Made by a program: the position numbers and the translations under genes. This document shows, in pieces, positions 56,001 through 64,000 of a DNA stretch of 64,000 bases (positions are counted from its first letter, which is position 1; the number at the start of each line of letters is the position of its first letter). The stretch is from contig PJEW03000013.1 of assembly GCA_002900995.3 (NCBI GenBank), forward strand, positions 568,208 through 632,207, written 5' to 3'. A model generated the notes under the pieces. It was not told the DNA's origin and made no database searches. It worked only from the letters and a program-made list of their open reading frames with translations. The stretch is from Ganoderma boninense (lineage: Eukaryota > Basidiomycota > Agaricomycetes > Polyporales > Polyporaceae).

Positions 56001-56474
56001 AGCACGCTTCGACACGGTGCTAGTTAATGAAGGGACTGGAGGACCAACTGGGGTGCATGGTGCGTCCACGTTTATCTGTGTAATATGTTTTACTCACTTC
56101 TGCGGCCTGTTTCACCTGCACGTTTTCGTGTTGGGCGTATTCGCCTGATCTTCAAGCTTCCACGTAGCGCCCATGAGCATCATATGCCCAACGTTGTTTC
56201 GCCCGGATACCTTGCATACATTGAGTGGTATACAGCATTCACACAGCCTGACCGCGTGCACAACATGTATAAAGTGTCACAGCGCCTTAACACACGAGGA
56301 GAGCGGCTGGCAGAGGTTATCGAGGTACGGAATATTCGCCGGAGCTGCCATTTACTTCCTGTGTTTGGTAGTGCAGCGCCTCGGGGGTGGACAAGTAGTA
56401 GTGTACTTGATACATGTAAAGATTATTGGGTCAATCCATTCAGCAACCATCATATGTATATGACATTGTTCTAG
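53081..56474 (+). pseudogene. Plavaka-family DNA transposase
   Basis: ATG at 53,081 opens a basic N-terminus and a C2H2-type finger (CVGCRRSYTFFGYFQHLRQT...C). An acidic linker follows, then the conserved body: FHSRIDWEVGRWAKLRGP, LAESLGLSFTNAQELNAIVD, LVFAPERHYAGADGTVRVYF, IIPIIISSDKTQLTLFGSKT, AYPVYMTIGNLPK, RGHPIFAMYIGDYPEQLLAT, CCKNGTCPKCDI, PDILHQLHQGVVKHV, HSLDHYITSIKLFGTTDNYD and TERLHIDYMKDAYRATNRKD. The C-terminus (FDTVLVNEGTGGPTG; LAYIEWYTAF; NIRRSCHLLPVFG; NPFSNHHMYMTLF) ends at 56,474. Introns lie between the first blocks. Frame changes near 53,695 and 55,890 (an extra C in CCACCCGC) are not explained by splicing. A nearly complete but probably inactive Plavaka gene. Confidence 0.85.
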
Positions 56475-57369
56475 TAATCTTATACCAGAAATAACCTGTT
56501 TGCTACTACACATTACTTGCCTGCAACTGTCCACATTGTGTATCTTGGACAATAAACGCTAATTCTAGTATTGACTGCTACTAAAGTGGTGCTACTGCCA
56601 TCATGTACTTGCGGTTGACAGTAATATACTTTTCGCTACATTGATTGATAGTAATTGCTAAAGGGGGTTTTTCCTGATGACTGTATGGGAGGATGAGGTT
56701 TCAAAATTGGACTGAAGGAGGAGGAGCTGCATATGAAAGCCTGAGCGGTGGTCTTGACCGTGACAATGTGTGCTCAGCATGGTGGAGGTGGTTATTGATG
56801 TCCATCTCCTGCTCCGTCTCATTGTTTGAGTCCAAGGGTGGTGGCTAGATGGGAGAGGAATTGAGGAGGAAAATGCGAGAAAATGGCAGTGGTTACCAAC
56901 AGCCGAATCGTGAGTCAAGTGGCAAGTTGGATGTGCGTCGTCGCAGTGCCCATGCACCAGTTGCCCACCCTGACCAATAATTTTACACATGGCATAGACA
57001 AAATACATGCTTGCAAATGGGTCTTCAGATGGGCAAACACGCTACTCAAAAAATAGAGACATACGGTGAGAATGGTTTTGGTGGGAATACTAACCCTTGT
57101 CCAACCAAACTTTGCCACAAAGTATGGTCTAACATTAATTTTTCATGTAGACATTTCAGGCCCATGCTGTATTGATGTATAACAAACAAAATCATCTAAT
57201 GGAACAGCGCGAAGAAATCGATGCACTGAATACCTCTGCCCAGTCTATTGATCAATGTACTTTATGCTGACCCCGCGCATCCTATGCTGCCTTGCCTTTC
57301 TAATCTGAATCTCCTGCTTCTTCGGCATAGCGCACTCTGCGGCGCGTGAGCATAAGTGAGAGGGAGAGT
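56475..57369. other. No gene recognised
   Basis: AT-richer region downstream of the transposase. Short minus-strand frames with no motif. The Plavaka 3' terminus may lie here. Confidence 0.45.
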
Positions 57370-58092
57370 CTACTCATAGACATTCTCAATCTCCCTTCTG
57401 GGTAACGCCTCCACAAGGAAAGGAGGCTCTTGAGCTCCCCAGTACACCCCATGATCGATTACAGTGACGACTATGAATTGAACAAACACGTTAGCTCCCA
57501 CATGAAAAATGAGTTGAACTTTGTTTTATCTCAGACACTTACGCTCGTCCATAGCATCTTTGGCAGTAGTGGCGAGACCCAGCGCGATCCAGCGTTGATT
57601 GTTAAACTCCTCTTCAGCGCGTTGGAGCACATCGACAGTGCGCTCGGTACCTCTATGCTCGACCAGTGCTTGTGCATTGCGGAGTGCGCTCCGCGCATCA
57701 TCCAATTGGGCAAGAACGGCATTTTGGCGACCGACACTGTAGTGCATGCCTCGGATGCGAGTCATGTTAGAGTAGTCGACGTCGAAAGAGTGGAGTTGTT
57801 CAGGGGTGACGTGGTCATCCTCGACCACTGTGGCGAGGACGTGACGGAAACGGATGAAGAGGTCGTCGGGGTATGGTGCACCTGGGGAGAAGCCGGCGAC
57901 GAGGGTGAGGAACTTTTGGGCGAGGAAGACAGCGCCCCCTGAGTTGAGTGGGTCTGCGAAACGGACGGCCCCTGCAACGGTGGAGTGGTCGATGCCATTG
58001 GTAAGTGGGGATAAGGGACGGCTGTAAGGCATCTTGATGCTTTCAACAAACTCCTGAAGTTCGCTGAGAGCTAGCGAGTCGAGTGACTGCAT
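57370..58092 (-). CDS. Orphan two-exon protein, 216 aa, intact
   Basis: Exon 1 57,543-58,092 and exon 2 57,370-57,470 join in phase over a 72-bp intron (GTAAGT donor, CATAG acceptor): 651 nt. It starts MQSLDSLALSELQEFVESIK and has VAGAVRFADPLNSGGAVFLA, a FIRFRHVLATVVEDDHVTPE segment, a helical coiled-coil-prone stretch LAQLDDARSALRNAQALVEH, and ends ALPRREIENVYE. No known domain. An undamaged frame with a canonical intron supports a real gene. Confidence 0.68.
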
Positions 58093-58850
58093 GGTGGATA
58101 GAGGAGGTTGGAGAAAGCAACGATGGGCATCGATCTGTGACAGAGTACGCGCTTAAATACATGTAACCTCTCGGTGTGTTGTCAGCAACACGTAGCGTGA
58201 AGGATTGAGGATTTGTGCTGCAGCTCTCACCTTACAGCACTTCTTTGTAACTTCGCCGCCCTTCAAGCTTCAACCGCGTTGTCGATCGTGTATGGGTCAG
58301 CGCGTTCTGGAATGTGTTTAAGATATTGTTGAACATTACGATGAGTTCGACATCAACCTACCTGAGAAAATTTGCATGCTCAAGCAGGTTCTGGTGACAA
58401 TGCGCAATTTGGTCTAGCAGTATTTCGGAGGTTGCGCCACCTGTTTGTTAGATTGGCCTATGTGGATTCGATCTTGAATAGATGAATTACTTAGCTTACT
58501 GAAGGGCAAAACGCCGTAGTCCTCGGTAATCCAATTACCTCTGTACCTAGGCTCGCAGCGCTAGGATTGAACATGTTTGGCCTCTTCTGTGAAGTCCATG
58601 AAGGGATCCTAAACCAGAACACAGGGTCAACTGGAAGAAGACAGGCGAGGAAAGATGAACTACTATTCGGGGTGGACCTCGGTATGAGGGAAGGCGTGTA
58701 GCTTGGCGCAGTTCTAGGGAAATAGTAGATAAGAACGGATGTGTTTCACGCACCGAGTCAAGTTATCACATTCTTATCACATTCCGTTTCGTTGCTAATG
58801 GTAACGAGTGCTGCAAAATACAAAGAGGGGTTAGGCGCATGTGTGTACAC
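58093..58850. other. No gene recognised
   Basis: Likely promoter of the minus-strand orphan gene, then sequence without coding signal. Confidence 0.45.
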
Positions 58851-59240
58851 AGGGGAATCATGCGCGGGAGTACGCTGGTGGTGAGGGCGAGCGAATGTAC
58901 GCAAGTGGCGAGGGCATGTAGGTGTACCAGGTGGGGGAGGGCACGCGGGTGATCGAATGTGGTGGGGGCGCGCGGGTGCACGCAAGTGGGAAGAGCGCGG
59001 ACGCATACCCTGCTAGCGACGGCGCGCGGGTGACAGAGCGTGGTGGGGGCATGCGGGTGTACGCAAGAGGGGCGAGCGCGGGCGCGGGCGCATACCCTGC
59101 TAGCGACGGCGCGCGGGTGTATCCAGGTGGGTAAGGGCATGCGGGTGACTGAATGTGATGGGGCGCGCGGGTGTACGCAAGTGGGGAGGTCACGCGGGTA
59201 TCCGCAAGTGGGCGATGGCGCGCGGGTGTACCCAGATGAG
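58850..59240 (+). repeat. GC-rich minisatellite
   Basis: About a dozen diverged units of roughly 30-40 bp built on GCGCGGGTGTACGCAAGTGG, alternating with CATACCCTGCTAGCGACGGC. Frames through it give repetitive Tyr/Pro/Ala peptides, not a protein. Confidence 0.85.
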
Positions 59241-59259
59241 AGCCCGAAATAACATGCTA

Positions 59260-59877
59260 GGCTGGGTCAGAACCACAGCCTGCTAAATACAAAGCAAATG
59301 CCTATATAAACCGATGAGTCAGTAAAGAGTTCAACGGTCAATGAAAGTTGTGGAAGGAGAGCAGACGCAAGTCGTCTGGCATGAAGGAAGAGCAAGACCA
59401 GGAGAGCGTCCCAAATTTGCCAAAGTCCAAAGCGCCCAAACTGTGGCGTGGCACCGCCACAAGCGCTCGACCAAACAAGTACAAATGTAGCGCCACCCAA
59501 TTCGCGACCTGACGTCAAGTCTTCGCTCACGCCTCCTTCCCCCCATCACCCTCTATCGCATTGACCTCTACTCTGGCCGGCCCCCAACTTGTACCACCTG
59601 CTCAACCTCGACCACTATCGCCTCGTTCTGGTCCCCAATTCGCTCGCACCCATCTCCTTCCAGCTCGACCACATCCCCATTTAGCTCACCGCGGTTCTGA
59701 CCCGGTGCAGTCACAACTCCACCGCATCGCAGGTTATCCCATCAGGCTCGGGTGGACACTTTGGCGAAGAGCTTGGCCGTCACCGGTACGTCGTCGTTTG
59801 CGCATTTCACGCTCACGATGTTTGGTTCTTCCCTCCCGTCCCCTGTTCATCCTGCTCACCGCGGTTCTGACCCGGTG
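59260..59877. repeat. Second island of the 24-bp motif
   Basis: The motif seen at 33.9-35.0 kb recurs at 59,684-59,707 (-) and 59,854-59,877 (-), both essentially exact, plus a degenerate plus-strand copy at about 59,260-59,283. Orientation again is plus on the left, minus on the right. Confidence 0.7.
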
Positions 59878-60482
59878 TAGCGATTCTTCGTCCTGCCGCA
59901 GCACAACCCCCCCTGCGTTCTGTTACTAGGCATTGTCAGGTATGTATTCCCTACCTAGTGAGTATGCGTTTACTAACAAATACTTGTCGCTCGATGCCCT
60001 TCCTATCCACGACCACCTGACCCACACTTTGGTCGGCATCCTGCCCATGTTACCGCGCGCTCCTAGAGCAGTCAAGCTTTCATCCTTCGGCCCTCGTACG
60101 TTGTCTCCCTTTTCTGACCCACGGTAGTACGTATGTCATACCTCTTTCAATCTTGACCCTAATTCATGTCTCGTTGTATGTCCCTGCACCGCCTTAACAG
60201 TCTTCGTCGCCAGTTAGCACGCGCCCATCAAAAGCATTGTAAGTTATTCGTAAGCTCCCTTTTTTGCTTTCAAACATACATCCTGTGGGTGCGGACTTGG
60301 AGAAAAATGGATGTGTTTGTTATCCTTTGCAGTGGGTGCGTCAAGAAGCATGTTATGTTAAGATGCAGGTACGGTGAGATGAAGTGGAATGCCGGCAGGA
60401 AACTCTTCTCGGTGCAGCAGATGGGACGATGACCTCATTATTGTATACTAAACAACATGGGTTTGCTTAGCAACATCCTGCA
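59878..60482. other. No gene recognised; upstream region of coiled-coil gene
   Basis: Short frames only. Confidence 0.45.
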
Positions 60483-61520
60483 ATGTCGAACCGCCAATCT
60501 ACCAACACCCGAGGCCGTCAAAATTGGGTGGATGCAAACGTCGTTGAACGTTCGATGCAGACTAGGGCGATGACTCGTGCTGGTGCAGTGGTGACGCCGC
60601 CTGGTGAGCTACTAACCAGCACCACCAGACGCAGCCGGAGAGGTCGCGCTCCTGTTACACGGGTTGCGGACGACCATTTGAATGCCGGCCCGGTACCGGG
60701 GCCTCCATCGTATGCTGGGTCGCCTCTCACGGCGGCAGGTTCTCCAGTTCCGTCGCAGGATGGCTTGCTGTCAGCAGGTCAGTCTCAGGCAGGCGTGGGT
60801 TCTCCTGTGCCTTCTGCTGCCTTGAGTGCAAGCGGACATTCGCTCGCCGGGGCTTTGTCAACCGCCAGTCGTTCGACGCCCGCTGGTGCCTCCTTGTCCA
60901 CTGGTCCCTCTTCGCCCAGTCCGTCGCACTCAGGCCACGCATCCTCTGCGAGCGAGGATATCGCCACCCAGGTAACGGTTATTTATACGTATTTGAAGCA
61001 GTGCGCTGATTTGTATCAGATCGACCAATTGACCGAGCACGTCATGGACTTGGCTCGCGTCCTCAAGAACGTCAAGACGAAATTGAACGGCATGCAAGAT
61101 GTCGACGAGAAAGTCGTCGACATTCTTGATCGGGCCAGCACGATTGGCAACGACTGCCACAACATCAAGAACCACCTCACTCGCACCTACAACATGGTTA
61201 GCGAGGCGTCCGACAGCATCGAATGCAACAACAAGCAGATCGTCAAGCTCCAGGACGAAGTTAAGGAGTTGCGCGCGCTGCTCGGGAATAGGGAGAACAA
61301 CGCGCATGCCTTCCGCGTCCACGAAAACAGTCGGTTCCACAAGATCGACGCTAGGCTCAAAGCGATCATGGACCATTTGGGCATTCCTATTTCTGCAGAG
61401 GAAATGGCCGCTACGTGGTAAGAGCATTATGCTAATCCAGTTACTTTACATATGCTTATCCAATATGATATTTACAGGGGCGACGCGCCTGAGAACGAGG
61501 AGGACTGGGCCAGTCCTTGA
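60483..61520 (+). CDS. Coiled-coil protein, two exons, 325 aa
   Basis: Exon 1 60,483-61,417 and exon 2 61,478-61,520 join in phase over a 60-bp intron (GTAAGA donor, TTACAG acceptor). The first ~150 residues are disordered and Ser/Gly/Ala/Pro-rich with repeated SGHS/AGSP-like motifs and a basic patch RSRRGRAPVTR. From about residue 155 a long coiled coil follows (MDLARVLKNVKTKLNGMQDV, ASDSIECNNKQIVKLQDEVK, IDARLKAIMDHLGIPISAEE). The last exon adds GDAPENEEDWASP. It resembles gag-like or ORF1-type proteins of transposons in layout, but no partner polymerase is beside it. Intact; function unknown. Confidence 0.65.
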
Positions 61521-61788
61521 AAGATCGCATCGTCAATCAATTGCACGTAGTAAGCGGACCTCATAGCAGCGGGGCAAGCTTGCTAACATATACCCAATAG
61601 CAAAATAAGCAAAGGCAAGGACAATCTGTAGCGTTAGTTGAATGAGGACTCGCTTGAGCAGGTGTACACTTGTGCGACGTTCCAATGCATGCTGTGCGAA
61701 TCTTGGCGCTTCTGAGACTTCTCGGGTGATGCTGGGAAAATGACAAGGCTGGCGCGCCTCTTCTTCCTGCGTAAGGGTGGGGGTAGGG

Positions 61789-64000
61789 TCATGGTGCGGG
61801 TAGTTGATGCCATAGCGGATGGGCGGGGAGGAGTGGATGGGCAGGGTGGAGGAAGGGGAGGAAGGGAGGGCGGGAAGGTGCTGTCTCTGGCGCTGGCTCG
61901 GCGCCGGACACTGTCAAAGAAGGTATGTTCATCGGCTTCTCTGATGCCTCCATTGTGCTTCTCGGCAGAGCGCTCCGTGTGGTGTTCACAGGCTCTATAA
62001 GGAGCCGTGAAAGCTGAGCTGCCAGCACATCAACCTGCTCCTTCGCCGCCTATACCCGGCTATCTTCAAGGTACTCTCCCAGCTGTGGCAGCTTGGGACC
62101 ATCGACCTCAAGGTCATGGAGCACCCGGGCCACGATCTGACGCCAGTATCCTCGACTCGCGCTGTTGGCATTGGACTGGGACACCGGCTTTGGAGATGGA
62201 GGATTTGCGAGCACGGCTGCAAGGGGCGCTGGAGCATAGATCAGTCCTAGTATACGGTGAGCATATGCTAAATATCTTCATTAGCTTACCAGACGGAGGC
62301 TCATACTCATCCTCAATATCTTCATGCCCGGATGAGGTGCCAATGGCGTCAGAGAAACCCTCAGTCTCCGATGCGCCATCAGAGGTTCCCTTCTCCAACC
62401 CCAGCAGGAATGTGCCCTCGTCACCCTCAAACGCGTCTCCAGACTCTTGTAGAACCTCGTCGACGAAGTGCGCAGCCCTCTGCACCACATGAGGCACATC
62501 GGACTCGGTTGATGGAGGTGAGGCGGTGTTGCGTGCGCGTGCATCATCTACGCTGTCAGGTAGGAAGATTGGTGGAATACTTATGCCGCTGCTTCGCAGG
62601 TGTTCAAGACCAAGAAGTGCAGCACGAAGATGCTTGCAGGCACCTCCGCGGTTGTGGAGATCGGGGCATGTGCAGGTGGCAGCTCCGTTGAGGCCCAGCG
62701 AGAGCGCATACATGACTGGAACGGCGTCGTGAACGGTGGCGAGGGAGGAGAAGCAGTCGAAGTCGAAGGTGCGTGACTGTTCGTGATATGTCGGAACACT
62801 GATCTGATTGTGCTCCAGCAGTGCTTGAGCGGCGTCGGTCAGCCTGTTGTTGGGAGGTGGTCCGCGTGCGGAGGAGCTCGGCGCCACCAGGTAAGCTCCT
62901 GATCTGGGTAGCGATGCGTGCATCTTCATCAGAGTCTAATCTGCGTGCTTCGAAGATTGCAGGGAGGATTGAGAACACGATGACGTGTAGGAGGACATCG
63001 ACACGGAGGCGCCGACCCCCACGCTGCCAGCGTCGAAGGTGCTTTCGCTTGAGGACACCATTGGAATGATTCGAGATGGTTTGTTGTAGGCAAGACACCG
63101 TCTACCTCGCACCTGAGTAGCTCTGCTGCGAACTCGCGTCCATACAATGACCAGCTCTTCCACAGGTCGACGTCGAGCCAGTAGTTTAACAGATAGTCAA
63201 GATGTTGGATAGCGCCAGCAACCGCGGCTTCCGAGACTGGTTCATCGACTCGCAGCTTCTCGAGGGTCTGCCGCTCTTCAGCAACTAGGGACTGGGCTGC
63301 GTCGTGCGAGCGCGTCTCCAGCATGGCGGCCTCAAGGCGACGGAGACGGTTGTGGATGTCGGTATGGTAATGTGTCTGCCCGCGAAGCTCTCGTGAGCGG
63401 TGGTTGCGCCAGGACTGACGAACATGGAATTTGCAGAGAAGTAGCCATATGTCCTTGAAGACCTTCAGGAGTGCACCGCGCTCCTTCAAGTCTGTATCGG
63501 TGATTGCGACCTGAGGAGCAAAAGAGCGCCCATCCTGGACTCCAAGCGAGTCTCTCCATCCACCAAGCAGCCGGGTAAGTACCTCAGTATTGTATCCAGA
63601 AGATGTTTGCTGATTACCGGAAGGGGCTGAGAACAGGAGGAATGCAAGGGGAACGCCACACTTCTTCTCGTCAATGCCCATCAGGATGAAGAGAAGCAGT
63701 TTCCGATCGCAGAGGCCGAACGTGCCATCCAAAATCAGCTGAGAAGCATATGCGTACTTCCAAGCAGCATTGCGCATCTCTTCTGTTGCGATACACACCT
63801 CAAAGCGGTCGTGCTTCTGCGAATATGGGGTTGTAAGCTGGGGAGGCCGGATCGAGCCAGTCGTCGACATTGATGTGTGCAGCGGTTGCGGTATGTATCC
63901 CACGCAGCCGGTTGAATTGTCGATATAGTGAACGTGTGTCGCTTTTGCGAATGAGCCACCTATACGAGGACTCGAGGATGGCGCGTGGTTGGCTGGGATA
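61789..64000 (-). pseudogene. MULE-type transposase with SWIM finger, cut by window edge
   Basis: The reading enters from the right edge. MULE core: YASQLILDGTFGLCDRKLLL, GVPLAFLLFSAPSGNQ, VAITDTDLKERGALLKVFKD, LLCKFHVRQSWRNHR (DGTF, the second Asp and CKFHVRQ are MULE landmarks). After NHLESF the frame jumps (one extra base near 63,063) to GVLKRKHLRRWQRG, and jumps again near 62,890 to LTDAAQALLEHNQ, then AATCTCPDLHNRGGACKHLR, a CxCx(n)CxH SWIM finger. A short intron near 62,240-62,290 leads to RQIVARVLHDLEVDGPKLPQ, then an in-frame TAG at 62,050-62,052 where reading otherwise continues as AAKEQVDVLAAQLSRLLIE. At least three lesions, so this is an inactive copy. Confidence 0.82.

Noticed and set aside
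58858..59193. Minus-strand frame of about 110 residues with Tyr/Pro/Ala repeats
   Set aside because: It is a translation of the minisatellite; unit length and composition explain it.
1..64000. CRISPR arrays, bacterial operons, rRNA genes
   Set aside because: No spaced direct repeats, Shine-Dalgarno patterns or rRNA-like sequence; introns show a eukaryotic genome.

Overview
The window looks like a repeat-rich accessory region of an Agaricomycetes (Basidiomycota) genome. The evidence is that multi-exon genes splice cleanly through very short introns (about 50-85 bp, GTAAGT-like donors), and that the protein families are typical of mushroom-forming fungi: Tnp2/CACTA transposase, Plavaka transposase, a CxC5/CxC6-KDZ protein, DUF6698, and tyrosine-recombinase (DIRS/Ngaro-like) retrotransposons. 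No species is claimed. No rRNA, tRNA, CRISPR or bacterial-type operon was seen.

Layout. 0-10 kb: a 209-bp inverted-repeat element, an orphan multi-exon gene (about 2.2-3.3 kb) with a tandemly duplicated exon block, long poorly coding stretches, and an intact eight-exon DUF6698 gene (8.31-9.74 kb). 10.3-13.1 kb: a direct repeat, a decayed DIRS/Ngaro-like reverse transcriptase interrupted by a 714-bp hAT-like MITE, and a fold-back repeat. 14.3-22.4 kb: a CACTA (Tnp2) element on the minus strand, split by a Ty1/copia element that keeps its 3' LTR and polypurine tract but has lost its 5' LTR and gag N-terminus. 22.6-24.3 kb: a divergent spliced orphan gene. 24.4-30.3 kb: a Ngaro-like element (gag, RT, RNase H, tyrosine recombinase) with about 1.7 kb of foreign sequence between RNase H and recombinase. 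30.5-33.2 kb: a two-exon orphan gene of about 860 aa. 33.9-36.4 kb: a repeat island with a recurring 24-bp motif, a fold-back element and a 559-bp TIR element ending 20 bp before the next gene. 36.4-39.0 kb: a six-exon Cys-cluster orphan gene with a probable GC-AG intron. 39.6-42.1 kb: debris of a flavin monooxygenase and two casein kinase I copies. 42.56-46.41 kb: a tail-to-tail pair made of a 499-aa TET/JBP-like dioxygenase candidate and a CxC5/CxC6-KDZ protein. 47.8-52.4 kb: charged or Ser-rich orphan genes on the minus strand. 53.1-56.5 kb: a Plavaka transposase gene. 57.4-61.5 kb: an intact two-exon orphan, a minisatellite, a second island of the 24-bp motif, and a coiled-coil protein gene. 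61.8-64 kb: a MULE-type transposase with a SWIM zinc finger, running off the right edge.

Nearly every transposase or polymerase reading frame carries in-frame stops or single-base frameshifts, so most of the mobile elements are probably dead. Several orphan genes splice exactly with no lesion, which suggests they are, or recently were, under selection. The pair at 42.5-46.4 kb is the most coherent multi-gene unit: a candidate DNA-base dioxygenase facing a KDZ-type transposon protein. No gene reads as a central-metabolism housekeeping gene; the kinase and monooxygenase sequences are broken fragments.
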